Shown here: positions 1 through 6,604 of the stretch, one piece after another | How the letters are laid out: each line of letters opens with the position of its first letter | Numbering within the stretch: the stretch's first letter is position 1 | Assembly: GCA_027010005.1 (NCBI GenBank) | Contig: JALVCM010000164.1 | Coordinates: 1 to 13,414 of the forward strand | Source: Thiohalobacter sp. | GTDB taxonomy: Bacteria > Pseudomonadota > Gammaproteobacteria > DSM-19610 | Length of the DNA stretch: 13,414 bases | Direction of reading: 5' to 3' | Notes under the pieces: model-generated | Seen by the model: the letters and a program-made list of their open reading frames with translations, nothing else | Told to the model about the DNA's origin: nothing | The model's database searches: none | Program-made: the position numbers and the translations under genes

Positions 1-973
1 GGTCTTTTTCCAGCGCCTTGTCTTCGGCTTCGGTGGCACCACGCGGGCGCGTGCCAGCAATCGGCCGTACGGTCACCACGTCATCCTCGAGGCGCACCAG
101 GATCTCCGGTGAGGAACCGACGATATGAAAATCATCCAGGTCGAGAAAGAACATGTACGGTGACGGGTTCAGTCCGCGCAGGGCACGGTACAAATCCAGC
201 GGCGGCGCGTGAAACGGGATCGACAGGCGCTGCGACAACACCACCTGCATGGCATCACCCTCAACAATGTATGCTTTCACGCGCTCGACGGCAGACTCGA
301 AACCCTCGCGCGTAAAACCGGAAACAAAATCGTCTTCCGACACCTCGCACGGGTTCTCCAGGGCGCCTGGGATTTGCACTGGCTGACAGAGGCGGTTCAT
401 CAATACATCCAGGCGGCGCTGACCGTAGGCCCAGGCATCATCGTATGAGGTGTCGACGTGTACCACCATGAGCAGCTTGCCAGCCAGGTTATCGAATACC
501 ACGACTTCATCGGACACCATCAACAGGATGTCCGGTGTTTGCAATGTGTCCTTGTTCACCCCGTCTTTCAGACGCGGCTCGATGTAGCGCACGGTGTCGT
601 AACCGAAATAGCCGACCAGCCCGCCACCAAACCGTGGCAGCCCTTCGAGATCCGGGGCACGGTAACGCGCCTGGAATGCCTCGATCCACTGCAGGGGGTC
701 CTCGCTATGGGCTTCCTCGACCAGCTCACCCTCGGTGCGCACCTCGATGCGCTCACCATACACACGCAACACAGTGCGACACGGCACACCGATAATGGAG
801 TAACGCCCCCACTTCTCACCACCCTGCACGGACTCGAACAAATAGGAGTAAGGCCCGCTGGCGAGCTTCAGGTAGGTACTTAAGGGGGTATCGAGGTCGG
901 CCAGCACCTCGCGCGTTACCGGGATACGGTTGTATCCCTCACTGGCCAGTTGTTCGAATTGTTCAGGATTCAT
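1..973 (-). CDS. trpE: Anthranilate synthase component I (partial, N-terminal 324 residues)
   Basis: TrpE converts chorismate to anthranilate with the glutaminase subunit TrpG, the first committed step of tryptophan synthesis, in the cytoplasm. The frame opens at ATG 973 and runs off the left edge, so the C-terminal part of the catalytic domain is missing. Residues 45-48 (LFES) with the following [11 protein letters not shown] match the N-terminal element that forms the tryptophan feedback site in TrpE. The chorismate-binding domain begins near residue 216 ([18 protein letters not shown]) and includes [11 protein letters not shown] (239-249), SSPE (287-290) and [10 protein letters not shown] (303-312), all characteristic of TrpE. 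The start is supported by GGTGAGG ending 4 bases before the ATG. It is downstream of rpe and gph on the same strand, as in Pseudomonas, after a gap holding a Trp-rich leader ORF. No frameshift is seen. PabB is the main alternative, but the LFES element and the context favour TrpE. Confidence 0.96.
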   Translation of the reverse strand, partial: MNPEQFEQLASEGYNRIPVTREVLADLDTPLSTYLKLASGPYSYLFESVQGGEKWGRYSIIGVPCRTVLRVYGERIEVRTEGELVEEAHSEDPLQWIEAFQARYRAPDLEGLPRFGGGLVGYFGYDTVRYIEPRLKDGVNKDTLQTPDILLMVSDEVVVFDNLAGKLLMVVHVDTSYDDAWAYGQRRLDVLMNRLCQPVQIPGALENPCEVSEDDFVSGFTREGFESAVERVKAYIVEGDAMQVVLSQRLSIPFHAPPLDLYRALRGLNPSPYMFFLDLDDFHIVGSSPEILVRLEDDVVTVRPIAGTRPRGATEAEDKALEKD

Positions 974-979
974 GGTCCT

Positions 980-1075
980 CACCGTTGAGACATTTTTGAT
1001 ACACGAAGGCCGTTACAGACAGTGGATCAACGCCACCATCGTTCCTCCCGTCCGTGCATTCGTGTCTCTACGGTG
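980..1075 (-). promoter_or_regulatory. Competing RNA stems in the gph-trpE leader, ending at the trpE ribosome-binding site
   Basis: In the transcript, segment 1064-1075 pairs with 980-991 (11 of 12), and 1059-1065 pairs with 1001-1007 (7 of 7); together they form one long stem with a bulge. Its 3' arm ends exactly at the GAGG of the trpE Shine-Dalgarno sequence (977-980). An alternative stem pairs 1022-1030 with 996-1004 (8 of 9) and competes for the same bases. The first arm lies within leader codons 3-9, and the alternative arm directly follows the Trp codons. No U-tract follows either stem, so I see no intrinsic terminator. Control of trpE translation by leader ribosome occupancy is an inference. 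Confidence 0.45.
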
Positions 1076-1083
1076 ATCATCAT
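1027..1083 (-). CDS. Putative trp leader peptide upstream of trpE
   Basis: This is an 18-codon ORF whose ATG overlaps the gph stop codon (ATGA, 1080-1083). It reads MMITVETRMHGREERWWR and stops at 1027-1029. Two consecutive TGG codons (1033-1038) next to the stop and 54 bases before trpE are what a tryptophan attenuator peptide would carry; E. coli TrpL has Trp-Trp-Arg near its end. Starts further in are possible (ATG 1080 or ATG 1059, the last giving ten residues). A second overlapping ORF, MVALIHCL (1013-1039), sits behind a stronger GGGAGG and could be the translated one instead. The leader reading is inference from codons and position. Confidence 0.6.
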   Translation of the reverse strand: MMITVETRMHGREERWWR

Positions 1084-1760
1084 GCCGCCTGTTCGAGTTC
1101 GCCTTTCAAATCTGCCAGGGTGCCAATAACCAGGTCAGGCTCCGCCACGCGGATATCCACACCATGATTGTAACCGTACGGCATGCAGACAATCTGGAAG
1201 CCTGCCGCGCGCGCGGCCTTTACATCACTGATCGAGTCACCGACCATCAGTGACCGTTCAGGGTCTACCTTAAAGAATTCCGCCGCATGCAGCAACGGGG
1301 CGGGGTGTGGCTTCTTCTGCTCCAGCGTGTCGCCGCTGACCACAATCCCGAAATAGTCGAAGATCCCCAGGTCTTTCAGCAGCGGCAGGGTAAACTGCGC
1401 GGCCTTGTTGGTCACACAACCGAGCGGGTAGCCCGCGGCACGCAGGTAATCCAGGCCTTCCTTCACGCCGGGGTACAGCATGGAACGCTTCGAGGTATTT
1501 TCCGCGTACAGGTCGAGAAAGATCGGGTAGGCTTTTTCAAACTCGGCCTCGTCCGGCTCACCGTCCAGTTGCCCGATCAGGGCACGGCGCACCAGCCGCT
1601 CCACGCCGTTACCCACCCAGTCGCGTACGCGGGTTTCACCCCAGGGTTCGCGGCCCAGCTGTTTCATCATTTCATCGACACACCAGGCCAGGTCCGGCAC
1701 GCTGTCGACCAGCGTGCCGTCCACGTCAATGAGAATCATCTCGGGCTTGCGGATAGCCAT
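1080..1760 (-). CDS. gph: Phosphoglycolate phosphatase, HAD family
   Basis: Gph hydrolyses 2-phosphoglycolate, formed during DNA repair or by Rubisco oxygenation, to glycolate and phosphate in the cytoplasm. The 226-residue protein has the full set of HAD motifs: DVDGTLVDS with nucleophile Asp12 and acid/base Asp14, motif II Thr117 (VTNK), motif III Lys150 (KKPHP) and motif IV GDSISD with Asp175 and Asp179. The helical cap between motif I and motif II (about residues 20-95) is the typical Gph type. The length is normal. The ATG directly abuts the TGA of rpe with no gap, so it is translationally coupled. Its own stop overlaps the Trp-leader ORF. The order rpe-gph-trpE is conserved in Pseudomonas. 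Other HAD phosphatases share these motifs, but the context makes Gph the best name. Confidence 0.93.
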   Translation of the reverse strand: MAIRKPEMILIDVDGTLVDSVPDLAWCVDEMMKQLGREPWGETRVRDWVGNGVERLVRRALIGQLDGEPDEAEFEKAYPIFLDLYAENTSKRSMLYPGVKEGLDYLRAAGYPLGCVTNKAAQFTLPLLKDLGIFDYFGIVVSGDTLEQKKPHPAPLLHAAEFFKVDPERSLMVGDSISDVKAARAAGFQIVCMPYGYNHGVDIRVAEPDLVIGTLADLKGELEQAA

Positions 1761-2450
1761 TCAGCCAGCCTTGGCCAGCTCGTCACGCATGGCCTTGAGG
1801 ACGGTGTCATACACGTTCGCATCACTGTCACTGGCCGCACCGAAAATGGCGGAACCGGCCACGAAGGTATCGGCACCGGCTTCGGCTATTTCACGGATGT
1901 TATCAACCTTCACACCACCGTCGATCTCCAGGCGGATGTCGCGACCCGAGGCCTCAATGATCTTGCGTGCTTCACGTAACTTGTCGAGGGTAGCCGGAAT
2001 AAAGCTCTGGCCACCGAAGCCCGGGTTGACGGACATCAGCAGCACCATGTCGACCTTGTCCATCACATAGGTCAGGTAGTCGAGCGGCGTGGCCGGGTTG
2101 AACACCAGGCCGGCCTTGCAGCCCTCGTTTTTAATAAGCTGCAGGCTGCGATCGATGTGCTCGCTGGCTTCCGGGTGGAAGGTAATGTAGCTGGCACCGG
2201 CCCTGGCAAAATCCGGAATAATACGGTCCACCGGCTTGACCATCAGATGCACGTCAATCTCGGCGGTGACACCGTGCTTGCGCAACGCCTCACACACCAG
2301 CGGACCAATGGTCAGGTTGGGAACATAGTGGTTGTCCATCACGTCGAAGTGAACAATGTCGGCCCCGGACTTGAGGACGTTATCCACTTCCTCGCCCAGA
2401 CGGGCGAAATCGGCTGACAAAATAGACGGTGCGATCTTGTAATCTGGCAT
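1761..2450 (-). CDS. rpe: Ribulose-phosphate 3-epimerase
   Basis: Rpe interconverts ribulose 5-phosphate and xylulose 5-phosphate in the pentose phosphate and Calvin cycles. The TIM-barrel protein of 229 residues shows all family blocks: APSILSADF (7-15), [12 protein letters not shown] (35-46), HLMV (68-71), NPGFGGQSF (142-150) and EIDGG (175-179). The metal ligands expected at His35, Asp37, His68 and the catalytic Asp177 are all present. The frame stays open 45 codons further upstream, but family alignment puts the start at ATG 2450, where GAGG lies 8 bases before the ATG. It is the first gene of a minus-strand run with gph and trpE, so a promoter is expected in the divergent gap 2451-2579. 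Confidence 0.96.
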   Translation of the reverse strand: MPDYKIAPSILSADFARLGEEVDNVLKSGADIVHFDVMDNHYVPNLTIGPLVCEALRKHGVTAEIDVHLMVKPVDRIIPDFARAGASYITFHPEASEHIDRSLQLIKNEGCKAGLVFNPATPLDYLTYVMDKVDMVLLMSVNPGFGGQSFIPATLDKLREARKIIEASGRDIRLEIDGGVKVDNIREIAEAGADTFVAGSAIFGAASDSDANVYDTVLKAMRDELAKAG

Positions 2451-2463
2451 AATCCGGGCCTCG

Positions 2464-2491
2464 TAAATAGTTTGCTGCGCTGGGAAATCAA
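2464..2491 (-). promoter_or_regulatory. Candidate sigma-70 promoter for rpe
   Basis: On the minus strand TTGATT (2486-2491) is followed after 16 bases by TATTTA (2464-2469), about 13 bases before the rpe start. It matches the -35 box at 4 of 6 and the -10 at 3 of 6, and it implies a very short 5' leader, so it is only a weak candidate. The gap also holds a 6-bp hairpin, GATTTC/GAAATC, at 2521-2539. Confidence 0.25.
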
Positions 2492-2579
2492 GATCGCGCA
2501 CTTTACCGGAACCGCCGCACGATTTCAGCCCGGGAAATCGTACCGTAAAACAAACCCGGCGGATGGAGGGAATACCAAC

Positions 2580-3380
2580 GTGCACCGCATGCTTAAGCTA
2601 CTGGTTTTACTGACTTTTTTTGGACAGTTGGTCACACCCGCCCTGGCCGCCTCCGACCAGAAAAAGGAAAAGCGCTGGGCCGAACAGATCAGTGACGGTC
2701 TGGTCGAAGGCGAGACCTGTGAACTGAATGCCGGCGACACACCCTTTATGGGGATATATACCGAGGCCAGCAATGGATTCACCGGCCGGGCGGTCATTCT
2801 CGCCCACGGTATGGGTGCTCACCCGGACTGGGCTGATGTCATCTACCCCTTACGCACCGGGCTGGCCGATCACGGCTGGGCGACACTTTCCATCCAGATG
2901 CCGGTGTTGCCCAACAATGCCTCTCTGCAGGATTACGTCCCCCTGTTTGATGAAGTCACACCGCGCATCGATGCCGCTGCCGCCATGCTGCGCAAACGCG
3001 GCAACCGGACCATCGTGCTGATTGGTCACAGTCTCGGCGCCACCATGTCGGCCTGGTATGTCGCCAGCAAGAAAAAGCCCCCCGTACAGGGACTGGTACT
3101 GGTCAGCGTCGGTGGTTCTACCATCGACGAGAAAACCAACAGCCTGTTGTCACTGGTAAAAATCAAGTTACCGGTACTGGATATCTACGGCAGCCGCGAC
3201 CTCGATACACTGCTGGCAACGCCCGAGGCACGCCGCAAAGCGGCCCGTAGCGCCGGCAACAGGCTTTACCGCCAGACCGAAATTGAAGGGGCAGATCACT
3301 TTTTCACCGGCATGCAGGATGCACTGGTACGCCGCGTCTACGGCTGGCTGAAAACCCGTTTCGTCAAGAAAAAAGAGTAA
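2580..3380 (+). CDS. Exported alpha/beta hydrolase (DUF3530-like)
   Basis: This is a 266-residue protein with an N-terminal signal peptide (hydrophobic stretch about residues 5-18, probable cleavage after PALA near residue 23), so it is likely periplasmic. The mature part is an alpha/beta-hydrolase: an HGMGAHPDW loop (76-84), a nucleophile elbow GHSLG with Ser151, an acid candidate Asp207 or Asp209 (YGSRDLD) and catalytic His240 (GADHFF). The blocks HGMGAHPDW and [15 protein letters not shown] recall the DUF3530 family of gammaproteobacteria, named from memory; no substrate is known to me. I chose GTG 2580 because GGAGGG (2564-2569) is spaced 10 bases from it; ATG 2589 is an alternative and leaves the signal peptide intact. 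The CopD-like gene starts 5 bases after its stop, suggesting an operon. Confidence 0.8.
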   Translation: MHRMLKLLVLLTFFGQLVTPALAASDQKKEKRWAEQISDGLVEGETCELNAGDTPFMGIYTEASNGFTGRAVILAHGMGAHPDWADVIYPLRTGLADHGWATLSIQMPVLPNNASLQDYVPLFDEVTPRIDAAAAMLRKRGNRTIVLIGHSLGATMSAWYVASKKKPPVQGLVLVSVGGSTIDEKTNSLLSLVKIKLPVLDIYGSRDLDTLLATPEARRKAARSAGNRLYRQTEIEGADHFFTGMQDALVRRVYGWLKTRFVKKKE

Positions 3381-3385
3381 CTGAC

Positions 3386-3850
3386 ATGAGTCTGCACAGC
3401 ATTGCTATCAGTCTGCACATCCTGTCTGCCGTCCTGTGGGTCGGCGGCATGTTTTTCGCCCACCAGGTATTGCGCCCCGTTGCTGTCCAGCAGTTTGAGC
3501 CCCCGCAACGCCTTAAACTCTGGGTCCATGTATTCCGTCGCTTCTTTCCCTGGGTGTGGCTGTTTGTCATCCTGTTGCCTGGCACTGGCTACTGGATAGT
3601 CTTCAGACTGTATGGCGGCCTGGATGCCGCAGGTATACATATTCATATCATGCAGGGACTGGGATGGCTGATGATCCTGCTCTATATGCACCTGTACTTC
3701 GTCCCTTTCCGACGCCTGAAAGAAGCGGTGATCACCGAGCAGTGGCCGGAAGCCGGCAAGCACCTGAACCAGATTCGCCAGATCGTGGGCGTTAACCTGT
3801 TGCTGGGCATTGTGGTTATTGCAGTCGCCGCAGGTGGGCGGTTTATCTAA
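3386..3850 (+). CDS. CopD-like four-helix inner-membrane protein
   Basis: This 154-residue protein is almost entirely hydrophobic, with four predicted membrane helices at about 5-27, 52-74, 85-107 and 130-150. The opening HILSAVLWVGGMFF with several histidines (His4, His11, His26, His48, His85, His87, His102) matches the CopD-domain family of small membrane proteins, some of which are linked to copper handling or heme binding. No periplasmic copper-binding partner is encoded nearby, so a copper role is not supported here. It starts 5 bases after the hydrolase stop and is followed by a palindromic repeat. Naming by fold is fairly safe; function is unknown. Confidence 0.75.
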   Translation: MSLHSIAISLHILSAVLWVGGMFFAHQVLRPVAVQQFEPPQRLKLWVHVFRRFFPWVWLFVILLPGTGYWIVFRLYGGLDAAGIHIHIMQGLGWLMILLYMHLYFVPFRRLKEAVITEQWPEAGKHLNQIRQIVGVNLLLGIVVIAVAAGGRFI

Positions 3851-3878
3851 AGGAACCTCTGAATTAATTCAGAATTCA

Positions 3879-3960
3879 CGTCATTGCGAGCGCAGCGCGG
3901 CAATCTCGATCAGCCTCGTGCAAGACCAATAAAGATTACCGCGCTACGCTCGCAATGACG
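3879..3960. repeat. REP/MITE-like inverted repeat between convergent genes
   Basis: Two 28-base arms at 3879-3906 and 3933-3960 are reverse complements with 26 matches, separated by a 26-base spacer. Each arm reads CGTCATTGCGAGCG followed by a GC-rich part and ending AATCT. The outer flanks share AATTAATTC in inverted orientation (3862-3870 and about 3961-3968), extending the symmetry. From memory, the core GTCATTGCGAGCG...GGCAATCT recurs as a short dispersed repeat in many bacterial genomes. It fills the 134-base gap between the 3' ends of the CopD-like gene and djlA and would form a long hairpin in either transcript, so it may act in 3'-end formation or stabilisation. Confidence 0.75.
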
Positions 3961-3984
3961 AATTAATACAGGCTCCCAAGGTGC

Positions 3985-4770
3985 CTACTGGCCACTGCGT
4001 GCTTTTTTGATCGTATCGTAGGCACGGCGGATTTCCTGGCTCTTTTCCGTGGCCAGCTTAATCATCTCCTCCGGCAGGCCTTTTGAAACCAGCTTGTCAG
4101 GATGGTGCTGGTTCATCAGGCGGCGATAGGCTTTCTTGACCTCCGCGTCACTGGCCTTCTCATCGACACCCAGCACCTCGTAGGCTTCACGCAAGGCATC
4201 GCGCGGTGAGACACCCCCCTGTGCAAAGTGCTGCGCATTGCGCACCATGGCTTCGATATGCTGAAAAACCTGCTGTGAAAAGCCCAGCGACACGCGCACC
4301 TGTTCCAGCACCCGGCGCTCACCGGCATGCAAGTCACCATCGGCATATGCCGCGTGCATCAGGATTTCGACGAACATCTGCATCAGGTTGCGGCGGCGAT
4401 GGCATTCCTGTCGAAACTGCCGCAGCACATCTTCAAGCGGAAAATCCGTCTGCTTGCCCTGATTGAACAGCTTAATGGCAATCTTGCGACGCTCATCATC
4501 GAGATTGAATTGCTGCATGATCTGGCGCGCCAGATCGATTTCGCTTTTTGAGACCTTGCCATCCGCCTTGGCCAGGTGGCCCATCACAGAAAACACGGTG
4601 GTAAAAAATACCGTTTGCACGCGCTCCTGCGCACCGGGCGCAAAATCACCGGCAATTCGCCCCATGCCCCTGTCGAAATTGTGTCCGAATGCCGCACCAA
4701 TCAGTGCCCCCAGCGGCCCTCCCAGCATGAAACCAAAAGCCCCGCCCAACAGTTTGCCCCACCAGCTCAT
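3985..4770 (-). CDS. djlA: DjlA-type co-chaperone (TerB plus J domain)
   Basis: DjlA is an inner-membrane DnaK co-chaperone with its J domain in the cytoplasm; in E. coli it feeds the Rcs envelope-stress pathway. The 261-residue protein has a Gly-rich membrane segment at about 8-29, a TerB-type helical domain at about 50-180 (HLAKADGKVSKSEID and HAAYADGDLHAGERRVLEQV are the paired acidic motifs) and a C-terminal J domain from about residue 192 with the HPD triad at 223-225 (QHHPDKL). Order and length match DjlA. The ATG overlaps the stop of the upstream gene (ATGA, 4767-4770), with GAGG 7 bases before the start. Co-transcription with the dehydrogenase-like gene is therefore very likely. Confidence 0.93.
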   Translation of the reverse strand: MSWWGKLLGGAFGFMLGGPLGALIGAAFGHNFDRGMGRIAGDFAPGAQERVQTVFFTTVFSVMGHLAKADGKVSKSEIDLARQIMQQFNLDDERRKIAIKLFNQGKQTDFPLEDVLRQFRQECHRRRNLMQMFVEILMHAAYADGDLHAGERRVLEQVRVSLGFSQQVFQHIEAMVRNAQHFAQGGVSPRDALREAYEVLGVDEKASDAEVKKAYRRLMNQHHPDKLVSKGLPEEMIKLATEKSQEIRRAYDTIKKARSGQ

Positions 4771-5165
4771 ATGTTTTCCTCATCCGCCACATCGCTGGCG
4801 ACATAATGTTCAATCGCCTGCACAATGCGATGACATAAATCCTGTGCATCTTCTGTATCGCTGCAATCCGCATCCGGGAAAGCCAGAAGTTCGACGCCCT
4901 GCTCAAGGGCGGCCGCCTGGTCCAGCTGCCGGCAGGCTTCACCGGCTGTCACCAGCAGACTCAGGCGATACATTTTTTTCAGCAATTCCGCAGAGATACC
5001 TGACGAGAGGGCGACCACTACATCAGCCCGCCAGCAGCGTTCCTCAATGCCTTCGACGTCCAGTCCCGGGTATTCCTCCCAGCCATATTTCGGGATTTTC
5101 AGCGGCGGAAATTCGACGCCTTTTGCCAACTGACCGGCATCGACCACCACAATCTTGATACTCAT
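4767..5165 (-). CDS. Orphan N-terminal D-2-hydroxyacid dehydrogenase-like protein
   Basis: This 132-residue protein resembles only the first substrate-domain half of D-2-hydroxyacid dehydrogenases. It opens with a beta strand KIVVVDAG, and a later block has the family rhythm RADVVVALSSG (46-56), then RLSLLVTAGEACRQLDQAAALEQGVELL (67-94), comparable to the LK.I...GTG.D.ID..AA...GI.V signature. It stops before any Rossmann GxGxxG motif or catalytic Arg-Glu-His set, so it cannot be a dehydrogenase. There is no disruption: it has a good GAGG 7 bases before ATG 5165 and a clean ATGA overlap with djlA. A regulatory or binding role beside DjlA is possible but is pure inference; a decayed gene fragment is the alternative. 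Confidence 0.65.
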   Translation of the reverse strand: MSIKIVVVDAGQLAKGVEFPPLKIPKYGWEEYPGLDVEGIEERCWRADVVVALSSGISAELLKKMYRLSLLVTAGEACRQLDQAAALEQGVELLAFPDADCSDTEDAQDLCHRIVQAIEHYVASDVADEENI

Positions 5166-5198
5166 AAAGGATCCTCAAAAAGCGTCAAATTTCTCTTG

Positions 5199-5227
5199 TT
5201 GCAAACCCGTTTTTATGGGCATATAAG
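5199..5227 (+). promoter_or_regulatory. Candidate sigma-70 promoter for the 5308 gene
   Basis: TTGCAA (5199-5204) and TATAAG (5222-5227) are separated by exactly 17 bases and match the consensus boxes at 4 and 5 of 6. The expected transcription start near 5234 leaves a 5' leader of about 74 bases before ATG 5308. It lies in the 142-base divergent gap between the djlA operon and the plus-strand genes. Confidence 0.5.
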
Positions 5228-5307
5228 TTAAACAAGGTCGTTGACCCCGCAAAACAAACTACCCGGAACGTCAAGTATCAGCAGTTTGAGCAAGGAGGTA
5301 AACCGCC

Positions 5308-5607
5308 ATGGCAGTACAACCTTCACCGCAAATCGGCGATTGGTACAAATCCCCTGTAGGCGATGCGTTCGAAATCGTCGCCAGTGATGACGATGACGAT
5401 ACACTGGAGCTTCAATATTTCGACGGCACGATCGAGGAACTGGACCGCGAAGCCTGGGAAACGCTGCATCCACAACCCGTAGAACCGCCTGAAGACTGGA
5501 GCGGATCCATGGATATATCACCGGAAGATACTGAAGATACTGAAATCTGGGCTGAAACCGAGGACTGGATGAGACAGATCGAGCGTATGGATTACCGCCT
5601 GACATAA
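5308..5607 (+). CDS. Small acidic conserved-type protein (possibly DUF6763)
   Basis: This soluble 99-residue protein is very acidic, with no membrane segment. The first part (GDWYKSPVGDAFEIVASDDDDDTLELQYFDGTIEEL, about residues 10-44) reads like a small beta-barrel resembling the short GDWY...F.V...D.....IQYFDG proteins of gammaproteobacteria that I believe are called DUF6763; the name is from memory. The tail is Asp/Glu/Trp-rich and contains a tandem nine-base duplication, GAAGATACT twice at 5524-5541, encoding EDTEDT. The start is fixed by a perfect AAGGAGGT (5292-5299) 8 bases before the ATG. Function is unknown. Confidence 0.8.
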   Translation: MAVQPSPQIGDWYKSPVGDAFEIVASDDDDDTLELQYFDGTIEELDREAWETLHPQPVEPPEDWSGSMDISPEDTEDTEIWAETEDWMRQIERMDYRLT

Positions 5608-5697
5608 TGGCCTGAAAACGCAACTATACTGGATTCAGCGGTCTAATATTTTGACAACCGTGAACAATCCAGCCCGTTGCGGGACAGGAGGTGCAGT

Positions 5698-6210
5698 ATG
5701 AGACGCAGACTCTATTTTCTTTTACCCAGTGTAGCGCGTGCGCGCCAGGTGGTTGATGAACTCCTGCTTGCTCGTATTGATGATCACCACATTCATGTCC
5801 TGGCAAAAGAGGGTATACCGCTGGGCGATCTTCCCAGAGCAAACCTGTTGCAGCGCAGTGACTTTATTCATGGTATTGAAATGGGCCTCGGTGTTGGTGG
5901 TGCGACGGGCGTACTGGCGGGGCTCATCGCCGTTGCATTCCCGCCCGGTGGCATTACGCTCGGTGGCTGGACCGTGCTGGCCTGTGCGCTGGCAGGTGCG
6001 CTGATTGGTGCCTGGGTTTCCGGCATGATTGGAACCGATGTACCCAACAGCCAGTTGAAAGCGTTCCAGAATGCTGTCGAACAGGGACATATCCTGATGA
6101 TGGTGGATGTTCCGAAAAACCGCGTGGAAGAAATCACCAACATGATCAGGCGACACCATCCGGAAGCCGACATGCACGGCATTGAACCCACCATTCCGGC
6201 ATTTCCCTAA
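5698..6210 (+). CDS. DUF1269-like membrane protein
   Basis: This is a 170-residue protein with a ferredoxin-like N-terminal part (RRRLYFLLPSVARARQVVDELLLARI), then two hydrophobic glycine-rich segments at about 62-82 and 84-112, and a C-terminal part with VDVPKNRVEEI followed by HHPEA. This split pattern is seen in proteins annotated DUF1269 or general-stress-17M-like, in which an alpha/beta sensor-like domain is interrupted by a membrane hairpin. The start at ATG 5698 is chosen because AGGAGGT (5686-5692) sits 5 bases upstream; an in-frame TTG at 5677 has no such site. A short CCCG-TTG-CGGG hairpin (5674-5684) lies just before the Shine-Dalgarno sequence. No clear promoter was seen in 5608-5697, so it may be read with the preceding gene. 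Function is unknown. Confidence 0.78.
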   Translation: MRRRLYFLLPSVARARQVVDELLLARIDDHHIHVLAKEGIPLGDLPRANLLQRSDFIHGIEMGLGVGGATGVLAGLIAVAFPPGGITLGGWTVLACALAGALIGAWVSGMIGTDVPNSQLKAFQNAVEQGHILMMVDVPKNRVEEITNMIRRHHPEADMHGIEPTIPAFP

Positions 6211-6252
6211 CATCGGACGCCCCTAAACCACTGGATTCCGGCACGAAAAAAT

Positions 6253-6320
6253 CAGGGTTAATGTTTACACCCTGGCGCCGATAGCCTTGGTAACGGCTGA
6301 GTCATCAGCCACGACTATCG
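6253..6320 (+). promoter_or_regulatory. Structured 5' leader of the 72-residue ORF
   Basis: Three perfect inverted repeats lie back to back before the start codon. CAGGGT/ACCCTG pair at 6253-6258 and 6269-6274. A two-layer hairpin follows: outer stem CGATAG/CTATCG at 6279-6284 and 6315-6320, and inner stem GGCTGA/TCAGCC at 6295-6300 and 6305-6310 with loop GTCA. GGGAGG (6322-6327) begins one base after the outer stem, so folding could influence ribosome access. No known riboswitch class is recognised. Confidence 0.4.
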
Positions 6321-6333
6321 AGGGAGGTGGGCC

Positions 6334-6552
6334 ATGGCCTACATCATGGATATGGCAAGTGGAAGTGAATTTCCGGTTGAAGAACCATCGTACAAGCTTG
6401 CGCGTGAAACCGGGAGTGCCTCCTGCGAAAGGCCACGCCGGATGGATTGTCCACAACTCCAGCTCGCCATGGTCGAAGTCCAGGCAGAGGGCGAAACCCG
6501 TGCCCTTCCTGCTGCAACGCTTGAAGCCCTGATCAACTCGCTCGAAGACTGA
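6334..6552 (+). CDS. Hypothetical protein, 72 residues
   Basis: I do not recognise this family. The protein is soluble, with two cysteines (Cys31 and Cys39, in ASCERPRRMDCPQ) and a C-terminal helix-like end, EALINSLED. Reality is supported by GGGAGGTGGGCC directly before ATG 6334, by a structured leader and by a strong terminator 20 bases after the stop. The overlapping +2 frame (6287-6532) has a weaker start and is treated as a shadow. The spaced cysteines could bind a metal, but two alone are not enough to say so. Confidence 0.6.
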   Translation: MAYIMDMASGSEFPVEEPSYKLARETGSASCERPRRMDCPQLQLAMVEVQAEGETRALPAATLEALINSLED

Positions 6553-6571
6553 TAAGCCACACCAACACCCG

Positions 6572-6604
6572 GCCGGCAGCCCATCAAAAGGCTGCCGGCT
6601 TTTT
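6572..6604 (+). terminator. Rho-independent terminator
   Basis: A perfect 10-bp stem GCCGGCAGCC/GGCTGCCGGC (6572-6581 and 6590-6599) with the 8-base loop CATCAAAA is followed by TTTTT, then ATTT. It ends the plus-strand run 5308-6552. The T-tract overlaps the stop codon of the convergent Rieske gene (6603-6605), but the stem has no T-tract on the other strand, so it looks one-directional. Confidence 0.92.

Noticed and set aside
2472..2579. Earlier ATG for the alpha/beta hydrolase
   Set aside because: It would bury the signal peptide inside the protein; GTG 2580 has a well-placed GGAGGG.
2451..2585. 45-codon N-terminal extension of rpe
   Set aside because: Rpe family proteins start at the APSILSADF block; the extension lacks homology and overlaps the divergent gene's control region.
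5234..5275. TTGACC near 5235 as a second -35 box
   Set aside because: No acceptable -10 box lies 16-18 bases downstream.
5524..5541. Tandem GAAGATACT repeat as a phase-variation tract
   Set aside because: It has only two units of nine bases, which keep the frame; it is simply coding redundancy for EDTEDT.
6603..6604. Terminator at 6572-6604 as bidirectional
   Set aside because: On the minus strand the stem is followed by GC-rich sequence and no T-run.
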